From CAZFNU01 sp964520445 (GTDB taxonomy: Bacteria > Patescibacteriota > Minisyncoccia > UBA6257 > JAKLIH01): a DNA stretch of 11,266 bases. The position numbers and the translations under genes are program-made. The notes beneath the pieces are model-generated. The model was not told the DNA's origin. It saw nothing but the letters and a program-made list of their open reading frames with translations, and searched no databases. This document shows, in pieces, positions 1 through 6,323 of the stretch; position 1 is the first letter of the stretch; every line of letters starts with the position of its first letter. The DNA lies in NCBI GenBank assembly GCA_964520445.1, contig CAZFNU010000024.1, positions 1 through 11,266 on the forward strand, in the 5' to 3' direction.

Positions 1-388
1 TAGCTAAAAAGTTGACAGAGAAGGTTCAGCCAGTAGAGTCATTTAGTCTATAGATTGTAGTATTCTTACAGCTATAGCCATAACCAGCAGGTAGACTGGG
101 TAATGCATAACTCGAACAGGTAGTAGAGGTATTATCAGGAAGACTTACATATATGGTAGTAGCTGATCCTAGGTTAAGTAAACCTAAGTTAATAACATTA
201 AGATAGTTAATGGACTTAGTGATGTTATTAAGATCTGATACTCTTTTGTAATCATTAACATTATCTAAGATATTACCTGGTTTGATAGTAAAGATTACTA
301 TCCCGGCTAATAAAGCTAAGATAGCTAATACTATCATGAGTTCTACGAGGGTGAAGGAATTTTTAGATTTTAGATTAATTGTAGTCAT
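1..388 (-). CDS. Type IV pilin-like (pseudopilin) protein, partial at left edge
   Basis: The N-terminus is a class III prepilin signal: a short basic leader (MTTINLKSKNS), then FTLVELMIVLAILALLAG, with the conserved Glu at mature position 5 and a hydrophobic helix of about 20 residues. A prepilin peptidase would cut before the Phe; the -1 residue is Ser rather than the usual Gly. The globular part has a Cys pair (TCSSY and YSCKN) and a segment SLPDNTSTTC that I associate with CPR pseudopilins. An in-frame TGA at 26-28 reads as Trp in STGWTFSVNF, resembling the GTGW(I/V)PV motif of such proteins. The gene continues beyond position 1, so at least 129 residues are visible and the C-terminus is unknown. 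It begins 6 nt after the DUF192 stop, so it probably shares the trpS transcript. Likely a membrane-anchored or secreted pilus or cell-surface subunit; its exact role cannot be told. Confidence 0.85.
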
Positions 389-394
389 AGATTT

Positions 395-817
395 TTATTT
401 AAATATCTCAATGGCATAATTAATAGGTTTAACAGGAGTTACAATCTGTAAACCATTCTTAATTGAATTTAATTCATCTTCCTGAATAATCTGAAAATCA
501 TCTAATCAAATAACATGAAGATCTACATATGTCCCCTGATTTCAAAATGGACGAATCTGTTTGTTAGGGAATATAAATATCATACCATCATAATCCTTTG
601 GCCTCTCTTTTACCCCAGATAACCCCTTAGCCCAAAGAGTTTGGTTATCAGCAATCTTTAATTTATACATCTTATCTCCTATAGTATAAAAGAATCATTG
701 GTTAGCAAGGGATTTTTGATTAATTTGTACTAAACCATAAGTAATATACATAGCTACTCCAGCTATATAAATTAAGAAAATAATGAGAATAATATGATAA
801 AAACTTCTGTCTGGCAT
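395..817 (-). CDS. DUF192 family protein with N-terminal membrane anchor
   Basis: This 140-residue protein appears only if UGA is read as Trp; a standard-code search breaks it at codons 41, 92 and 104. Residues about 7-30 form one transmembrane segment, which may be an uncleaved signal anchor, with the rest outside. The remainder follows the DUF192 (COG1430) pattern: KLKIADNQTLWAKGLSG (family: V.VADT...R.RGL), DGMIFIFP (family: .GM.FVF), PFWNQGTYVDLHVIWLDD (family: FWMKNT..PLDI.FID). The Trp at codon 92 is the family FW position. The family is a small extracytoplasmic beta fold whose biochemical role is not established. It starts 4 nt after the trpS stop and ends 6 nt before the pilin-like gene, so it is co-transcribed with both. 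No Shine-Dalgarno sequence is visible. Confidence 0.85.
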
Positions 818-821
818 AATA

Positions 822-1829
822 TTAGTTTATTCTATTAAAACCAACAACCTTTTTGATTTCTTCAATTTTTTTATTAGATAAAGCTAAACTATATCTTAAC
901 CCTTCATCTAAAATAGAATTAATATATTTTGTATCTTTGATAATTTCGTTGTATCTTTGTTGAATAGGCCCTAAAACATCTCAAATAATACGAGCTAAAT
1001 CATTTTTAAAATCTACATAAGTTAAAGATAAATATTTTTTTTCAATTTCTTTAATCTCCAACCCACTAAACCCACTATAGATTTGAATTAAATTAGAAAT
1101 AGCTGGTTTTTTAATTGGATCAAATTTAACTTTCCCATCTGAATCGGTAACGGCCTGAGATATTTTCTTTTTTATAACATCCTGAGAATCTAAAACAAAA
1201 ATAATACCTTTTTCATTCTTAGCACTCTTACTCATTTTCTTATTAGGATTCTGTAAATCCATAATCTTAGCTCCGAATTTAGGAATTAAAGGAGTGGGCA
1301 TATGTAATACATTGGTTTTGTAAAGTTTATTGAAATTTAAAACAATATCCCTTGTTAGTTCTACATGTTGTTTTTGATCTTGCCCTACTGGAACGAAATC
1401 TGTATCATATAACAAAATATCTGAAGCCATTAAAACAGGATAATCAAAAAGACCTCCTGAAATTCTGTCTTTTAATTCTTCGGTTTTTTCTTTAAATTGA
1501 GTCATTCTTTTCATTTGGCCAAAAGGAGTAAAACATTCTAAAATCCAATATAGGTACGTATGATCTGGATTATCTGATTGAAGGAATAAATGGGATTTTT
1601 TAGGATCTAATCCCATAGCGATGTATAAAGCTAATAAATCATAAGTTTGTTTTTGTAGATTATCTTTTACATTTTCAGGAACAGTTAAGGCATGTAAATT
1701 AACAATGCAGAATAAACAATCATATTCATTCTGTAATTCTGCTCAGGGTTTAATAACACCTATATAGTGCCCTATATTTAAATCCCCTGTTGGTTTTATC
1801 CCTGAAAAAACTGTTTTTTTATTTCCCAT
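822..1829 (-). CDS. trpS: Tryptophanyl-tRNA synthetase
   Basis: Charges tRNA-Trp with tryptophan in the cytoplasm; class I synthetase. The 335-residue product has the usual family length once two in-frame TGA codons (29 and 283) are read as Trp. The N-terminus TVFSGIKPTGDLNIGHYIG holds the HIGH-type motif (NIGHY, residues 18-22). Then come FCIVNLHALTVP, QSDNPDH, RMTQFK, the substrate-site segment ASDILLYDTDFVPVGQDQKQH (about 135-155), and KMSKS at 198-202. Codon 29 lies in the family pattern LKQWxELQ, a strongly conserved Trp. The start at 1829 is chosen because the family N-terminus begins there and a good promoter lies just upstream. It is first of a likely operon with the DUF192 and pilin-like genes. 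The gene needs UGA decoding to make the enzyme that charges the UGA-reading tRNA. Confidence 0.97.
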
Positions 1830-1851
1830 AATTTTACATTTAGTTAATATT

Positions 1852-1880
1852 AGTATACCATATTAAATAATTAATTTCAA
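1852..1880 (-). promoter_or_regulatory. Predicted sigma70-type promoter for trpS
   Basis: Read on the minus strand: -35 TTGAAA (1875-1880), a 17-nt spacer, and -10 TATACT (1852-1857) preceded by TGG, giving an extended -10. Transcription would begin near 1845, leaving a leader of about 15 nt before the trpS ATG and no room for a leader attenuator or T-box. The match is close to consensus, but in AT-rich DNA chance matches are common; position and spacing raise confidence. Confidence 0.65.
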
Positions 1881-1922
1881 TCTTTTTCGTAGAATATTTT
1901 ATTTTTGACAAAATATGGTATA
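1854..1922. repeat. 11-bp inverted repeat spanning the trpS promoter
   Basis: TATACCATATT at 1854-1864 and its exact reverse complement AATATGGTATA at 1912-1922 are separated by 47 nt. The first arm overlaps the extended -10 of trpS. The second arm, read on the plus strand, resembles another extended -10 (TGG then TATAAA). It could be a divergent promoter pair or an operator, or chance in AT-rich sequence. Confidence 0.35.
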
Positions 1923-1948
1923 AATGGCTGTATTTATTAGACAAAAAG

Positions 1949-1994
1949 TTTTCCACAGGCCATTTTACTGGATTCAGTAAAATGGTTTTCCACA
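1949..1994. repeat. Two TTTTCCACA boxes flanking a perfect 11-bp hairpin
   Basis: TTTTCCACA occurs at 1949-1957 and 1986-1994 in the same orientation, 37 nt apart; it fits the loose DnaA-box consensus TTWTNCACA. Between them is a perfect hairpin: stem CCATTTTACTG at 1960-1970, loop GATT, stem CAGTAAAATGG at 1975-1985. It lies just after the dinD stop in minus-strand order, so the hairpin may help terminate that operon; a T-run (ACTTTTT) comes only about 12 nt after the stem, so it is not a classical intrinsic terminator. The 1830-2022 spacer otherwise holds only the trpS promoter and AT-rich DNA. Confidence 0.55.
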
Positions 1995-2022
1995 GCCTAA
2001 TTATATTATATTTGATAGCAAA

Positions 2023-2856
2023 CTATTTTTTTAGTTCTTTATTCACATTTTTAAGTAGCTTTCTTTTTTCTCTTTTTAATTCTTTGATATGCCTTTCTAT
2101 GGGTAAATTTTCAGGTAAAATACCTCCAAGTTCTTTGATTGTTTGTCTAACTTTGTTGCCAACTTTAAAATGAAGATTTGAAGCTTCAGATTCTCCTGTG
2201 ATATTATCTTTCTTGATTATTTCATTGGTTTGAGTAATACGGAAAAGATTAGCTGCTAGTTCCGTAGCTCCAGCCCTATTAAGTAAATCACCTTTTTTGA
2301 TATTTTTTTTATTTTCAATTTCATTTAATGTCATGCCACCATATAATCCCTGGTATCCAGAATTATTAAAAGATCCGAATTTTGTTACTCCTGCTTTTTT
2401 AGCAGTACTAAATAAATTTTTATTTTGTAAAGTTATATCACTTCTGGTTTTTAAACGTTCATCATTTCCGGTAAATTGTTCTAATATTTCTTGTTTTCTG
2501 GTTTGAATAGCGAAATATGTTTGAGCCATAGCAATTGCCGGCTTTTTAGAATCTCCATTTTGAGCGATTAAATAACATGCATAACGATCTAATTTTCAAT
2601 TTTTTACTTTTCGTACTGTGTTTGAACCTATATCAACTATTTTGACTAATAAATGAAAATGATTATCTACAATCTGTCCACTATTAAAGCAAGCCATAGC
2701 TGCTCTAGCAATAACTTCTTCAGCTGTTTGCCATTTAGAATACCCTAAAAGAGGCATTAGATTTCTTCCTTCCCAATATTCGATACCATTGTTGTCTATT
2801 TTTTTAATTTTTTCAAACTCGTTATTGACCGAGTTTATAATTAGATTTTCTGGCAT
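2023..2856 (-). CDS. dinD: DNA damage-inducible protein D (DinD) homologue
   Basis: Full-length DinD-like protein of 277 residues with one in-frame TGA at codon 87 (2596-2598) read as Trp. The N-terminal Bro-N-like part contains IEYWEGRNLMPLLGYSKW and then NSGQIVDNHF, DIGSNTVRKVKNW and the signature RYACYLIAQNGDSKKPAIA. The C-terminal half has AQTYFAIQTRKQE, NSGYQGLYGGMT, GATELAANLFRITQTNE, HFKVGNKVRQTIKELGG and LPENLP, all DinD signatures. In E. coli DinD is an SOS gene reported to affect RecA filaments; whether that holds here is unknown. It begins 1 nt after the prmC stop, so it is translated as the last gene of the fic-gap-folD-prmC-dinD transcript rather than from an SOS promoter of its own, and I see no obvious LexA operator. 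It ends with TAG. Confidence 0.92.
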
Positions 2857-2857
2857 A

Positions 2858-3493
2858 TTAAAAATATATTTTTAAAACTCTAATTCTTTTATATTGATCT
2901 TTAAGGAATTCGAAATTAGATATTTTTAATTTTTTTAAAATCTTGGTAATTGATATTTTTTGAGTATCATCAATCTCCATTAATAGTATACCATTCTTTT
3001 TAATAAAATTCAAGCTTTCTTTAAGAAAAGGTAATATGTATTTTAATCCATTAGTTCCTGCATAAACATAGCTTGATTCATATTTAATTATAGCTTTAGG
3101 CAATTTTCTGTTATTGGGTACATATGGTGGGTTGGCTACTATTAGGTCATATTTATCATGGATATTTTTAAAGATATCTGATTTAATTACTTTATTAGCT
3201 TTTAGATTATTAATCTTTAGATTGTATTTAATTTGTTTTAAACAATTTAAAGATATATCAGAGAAATCTACGCTAGCATCAGGAATATTCTTTAATAGAT
3301 AAAGTCCTAAACATCCAGATCCAGAGAAGATATCCAATATTCTTCTTTTATCTTTTAGATTAGGTAATTCTCTTTCAATCCAAAAAATAGTTTCAGTTCT
3401 AGGAATTAAAGGCATATATCGTAAATCAATTCTAATTCCTAAAAAATCAGTCCAACCTATAATATAATCTTCTGGTAGATCTTTATCTTTCAT
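2858..3493 (-). CDS. prmC: Release factor glutamine methyltransferase, short form
   Basis: S-adenosylmethionine-dependent methylation of the GGQ glutamine of peptide release factors. The methyltransferase fold is clear: IPRTET before the core (family IPRPET), motif I LDIFSGSGCLGLYLL (about 53-67), acidic SDIS after strand 2 (78-81), and catalytic NPPY at 121-124. The protein is 211 residues against the usual 270-290, because the N-terminal helical release-factor-binding domain is reduced to about 25 residues. The ATG at 3493 overlaps the end of folD by 11 nt, suggesting translational coupling. No upstream in-frame extension is evident because that region is folD in another frame. Both of its Trp codons are TGG. 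If UGA is sense, RF2 may be missing and RF1 would be the only substrate; that is inference. Confidence 0.88.
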   Translation of the reverse strand: MKDKDLPEDYIIGWTDFLGIRIDLRYMPLIPRTETIFWIERELPNLKDKRRILDIFSGSGCLGLYLLKNIPDASVDFSDISLNCLKQIKYNLKINNLKANKVIKSDIFKNIHDKYDLIVANPPYVPNNRKLPKAIIKYESSYVYAGTNGLKYILPFLKESLNFIKKNGILLMEIDDTQKISITKILKKLKISNFEFLKDQYKRIRVLKIYF

Positions 3494-4304
3494 TTAATAA
3501 AGTAAATAGGTTTTTATATAAACAAGCGACAACGACAGGTCCAAGCCCATTAGGTACGGGAGAGAAAAAAGAACATTTTTCACTACAATCAGGATCACAA
3601 TCCCCACACAAAGATTCATCTTCTCTTGAACAACCAAAATCAAAAACAAAACAATTTTCTTTTAACATTTCTTTTTTAATTAACCCTGGCTTCCCTACTC
3701 CCGTAATTAAAATATCAGCTGTTTTAATAATTTCTTTAAAATCAGGTGATATTTCATTTAAACAAGTAAAAGGAATATTCTGATTCATAAATCAAGTAGC
3801 AATATGTTTACCAGTTAAAACACCCAACCCTATAATTACAATTTTTTTATCTTCAAAAGAAAGATTAATGTCCTTACAAACTAACTGAAAAGCTTCTACT
3901 ACAGGGGGCAATATAATACTTTTCCCAGTGTAGAACTTACCCAGTATTTTAGATCCTAGACAATCAATATCTTGATTTTCTAAAATCCCATCTAAAACAG
4001 ATTGGGTATTAATAGATTCTGGTAATGGTAATTGAATCACTAACCCCTTAGAAAAAGGAGTACGAGAAATAGCATTGATTTTCTTTCTTAAATCTTTGGT
4101 TTTAATAGAATCTTCTATTTGATAGACTCGACATTCAATATTTAGATCTTGGGCTACTTTTTGTTTAACTTTAATAAAAGAAAGCATATCCGAATCCTTT
4201 CTTAAACTAACAATATTTAATCGTATTTTATGATTAATTTTAGATCTCTGAACTTTAAGATCTTCTAATATTTTGTTAGCAAAATCTTTACCATTGAAAA
4301 TCAT
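3483..4304 (-). CDS. folD: Bifunctional FolD, methylenetetrahydrofolate dehydrogenase/cyclohydrolase, divergent
   Basis: Interconverts 5,10-methylene-, 5,10-methenyl- and 10-formyl-THF, the formyl donor for the Fmt encoded nearby. The 273-residue protein is intact when TGA at codon 171 (3792-3794) is Trp; without that it splits into two ORFs. Visible features are LSFIKVKQK (about 41-49), with Lys47 at the catalytic lysine position but Phe43 where most members have Tyr; VIQLPLP; IVIIGLGVLTGKHIA, the Rossmann loop; ADILITGVGKPGLI; and SPVPNGLGP near the end (family TPVPGGVGP). The usual DVDG and PCTP motifs are replaced by DIDC and LPPVVEA. A cluster of five Cys (225, 233, 236, 240, 244) sits just before SPVP. 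It begins 3 nt after gap and overlaps prmC by 11 nt. Family assignment is firm; full bifunctional activity is not, given the changed residues. Confidence 0.9.
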
Positions 4305-4307
4305 AGA

Positions 4308-5285
4308 TTATGGTTTTAACATATTTAGAAGGTGTAGAATTAAAGTATGTGAATAAGCCCATTCATTATCATATCAGGAAAAAACTTTAACCAAATCCCC
4401 ATCAACTACTCGAGTTAATGAAAGATCAATAATAGCCGGGATATTAGTTTGTAAGACATCAGAAGATACTAGTGGCTCCAAAGAAACAGCTAATAAATCT
4501 TTTCATTTTTCTTCTTGAGAAGAAGAAGATAAAATTTGATTTACTTCTTCAACTGTAGTCAAACGAGAAGAAATAAAAGTAATATCTGCAATAGATCCAC
4601 AAATAACAGGAACCCGTAAAGCAATACCATCAAATTTATTTTCTAATTCTTTGATTACTTTAGTAATAGTTTTGGCAGCACCAGTGGAAGAAGGAATAAT
4701 ATTTTGTCCTCCAGCTCTACCACGTAAGTAATCATTTTTAGCAGGACTATCAACTATTTCCTGGGTTGCTGTATAGGCATGAGTAGTATTTAAAATTGCT
4801 TTTTTAATTCCTAATTTTTCATTTAAAATAGCTAAAACAGAACTTATAGCATTAGTAGTACAAGAACCATTGGAAATAATATTAAAATTTTTAGCATCTT
4901 GATCATTTAACCCTAATAGAATAATTTTTCCATCTACTCCCTCATTCCCCTTAGCAGGAGCAGTGATTAAAACTTTTTTAGCACCTGAAGTTAAATGAAC
5001 TTTAGCTTTTTCATAATCATCAAAGACCCCTGTTGATTCAATAACTACATCAACTCCTAAATCCTTTCAAGGTAATTTAGTAGGATCAGGTTCTTGTAAT
5101 AGTTTTACAGATTCAGGGATTATAGTATTAAATCCTCTATATACTGTATCATATTTTAAAAGATATTTAAGATTTTCAAAATCTCCTAAATCATTGATAG
5201 CAACGATTTCAAAATTTGAATTACCTAAAGCCTGTTTAAAAAAACTACGACCAATTCTTCCAAATCCATTTATAGCTATTTTCAT
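4308..5285 (-). CDS. gap: Glyceraldehyde-3-phosphate dehydrogenase
   Basis: Glycolytic oxidation and phosphorylation of glyceraldehyde-3-phosphate to 1,3-bisphosphoglycerate, cytoplasmic tetramer. The 325-residue product starts with the NAD-binding INGFGRIGR and has ND at the end of strand 2, typical of NAD preference. The active site is SNGSCTTN with Cys142 (family SNASCTTN) and His169 in TTHAYTATQ. PSSTGAAKT and RVPVICGSIADITF follow, then SWYDNEWAYS. Three in-frame TGA codons are Trp: codon 73 (LPWKDLGVD), one in EEKWKDLL, and the first Trp of SWYDNEW. Two of these are near-invariant Trp in the family, which makes this gene the best proof of UGA as Trp; the second Trp of SWYDNEW is TGG. 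Second in its operon, 18 nt after fic and 3 nt before folD. Confidence 0.97.
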
Positions 5286-5303
5286 AGATGTATTTATTTA
5301 AAA

Positions 5304-6194
5304 TTATTTAAGATATTTAAAATTTTCACTTATCTTTCAAATTCCTTTTTCTCTAAAGGCGGGAATGCTTTGGCGACGAGCAGCGTTAGTTATTGCTGAA
5401 GCAGATAATTTATTATTTTTGATATATTCTGAAAGAGAAATTATTTTTTCTCCCTTTAAGTATGTAATTCTTTTATGAAAAGATTCAATTAAGGCTAAAA
5501 CTAAAACTTTTTCCATGGTTTTAGTATTTTGATTATTATCCCTGTATTCATGGAAAGCTTTGTAATATGTTTGTTTTTCTTTATCACGAATAATGATTAT
5601 GGGTAAATTTAGTTTTTGTAATAACAAACAAATTAAAATTCTTCCTATCCTTCCATTTCCATCATTAAAGGGATGGATAGTTTCAAAATTTAAATGAAAC
5701 TTAGCTATAGCTTCAAGAAAATACATATCAGTGTTTAAATATTCATAAATTATTGAATCAATCATAGATTCAACATGTTCTGGAGCTGGTGCAATATATG
5801 TTCCTACCCTTACGTATTCTCCTTGTTTTCTAAAACGGCCAGCAATTTTATCATCAATGTTACCAATTAACATTTGGTGTAATAATAAGATAGTTTCTTT
5901 ATTTAATTGGATTGTTTTGTATTTGTTGTGTAAATATTCAATAACTCGAGCTAAATTTTTAGCTTCAAAAACTTCTCTCAAAGAAAAATCTGAGGATAGT
6001 TCCATATCTAATAAAATTTTTTCTGTATCTTTAAGGGTTAATGTAGAATTTTCTATAGCATTAGAGTTATAAACACTCTCAGGAATCTCGGCTTCATCAA
6101 TCATTCGTAAAAGTGATTCCTTTCCCTTTTGTAGAGAAAAGTATTCTTCTTTAAGTTGTTTGATTTTATTTTTCATTGTTGCTGTAATAGCCAT
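5304..6194 (-). CDS. Fic family protein (AMP-transferase type), class II-like
   Basis: Fic proteins usually transfer AMP from ATP to target-protein hydroxyls; some remove it. The 296-residue product has the complete catalytic motif HPFNDGNGRIGR (174-185) with catalytic His174, and a flap region around GTYIAPAPEHVESM (131-144). Near the N-terminus, SNAIEN at 44-49 matches the inhibitory helix motif (S/T)xxxE(G/N), so it should be self-inhibited, needing no separate antitoxin; none is encoded beside it. The C-terminal part (about 250-296; SASAITNAARRQSIPAFREKGIWKIS) looks like a winged helix-turn-helix, common in this group. A TGA at 5337-5339 is read as Trp in GIWKIS; under the standard code the protein would be 11 residues shorter. 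The ATG at 6194 follows a near-consensus promoter with a leader of about 19 nt; an internal Met7 (6176) is an alternative start. First gene of the fic-gap-folD-prmC-dinD operon. Targets are unknown. Confidence 0.9.
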
Positions 6195-6219
6195 AATGTT
6201 TATTTATAGTTATATATCT

Positions 6220-6248
6220 ATTATACACAATTTATAGTCAAAAGTCAA
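6220..6248 (-). promoter_or_regulatory. Predicted sigma70 promoter for the fic-gap-folD-prmC-dinD operon
   Basis: Read on the minus strand: -35 TTGACT (6243-6248), a 17-nt spacer, and -10 TATAAT (6220-6225). This is the best promoter match in the window. The predicted start near 6213 leaves a leader of about 19 nt before the fic ATG, with no Shine-Dalgarno sequence. The -35 begins within the T-rich tail of the upstream terminator. Confidence 0.75.
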
Positions 6249-6249
6249 G

Positions 6250-6294
6250 AAAAACGTGAATGGACCCCAGTTTTAACCCCTCATTCACGTTTTT
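6250..6294 (-). terminator. Hairpin terminator of the def-fmt-wzy operon
   Basis: A perfect 13-bp stem pairs AAAAACGTGAATG (6250-6262) with CATTCACGTTTTT (6282-6294) around a 19-nt loop. On the minus-strand transcript the stem ends in TTTTTCTTGACTTTT, a U-rich tail, about 30 nt after the wzy-like A stop. On the plus strand it is also followed by T6 then G7, so it could work both ways, although no plus-strand gene is seen. Confidence 0.8.
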
Positions 6295-6307
6295 TGGGGG
6301 GGTTAAA
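6272..6307. repeat. Second inverted repeat interlocking with the terminator
   Basis: TTTAACCCC (6272-6280) and GGGGTTAAA (6299-6307) are exact reverse complements. The left arm lies in the terminator loop, and the terminator's right arm lies between the two arms here. The two stems are therefore either alternatives or together form an H-type pseudoknot in the RNA. Confidence 0.6.
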
Positions 6308-6323
6308 GTATCAATTTCAGTGA

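Noticed and set aside
1905..1924. Plus-strand promoter from TTGACA at 1905-1910 with TATAAA at 1919-1924
   Set aside because: The spacer is only 8 nt, and no acceptable -10 lies 16-18 nt after TTGACA. No plus-strand gene follows.
1830..2022. T-box or Trp attenuator in front of trpS
   Set aside because: The predicted leader is about 15 nt, and I see no T-box sequence or Trp-rich leader peptide.
1982..2173. Plus-strand ORF of 63 residues
   Set aside because: It is hydrophobic low-complexity sequence antisense to dinD, whose reading frame is clearly real.
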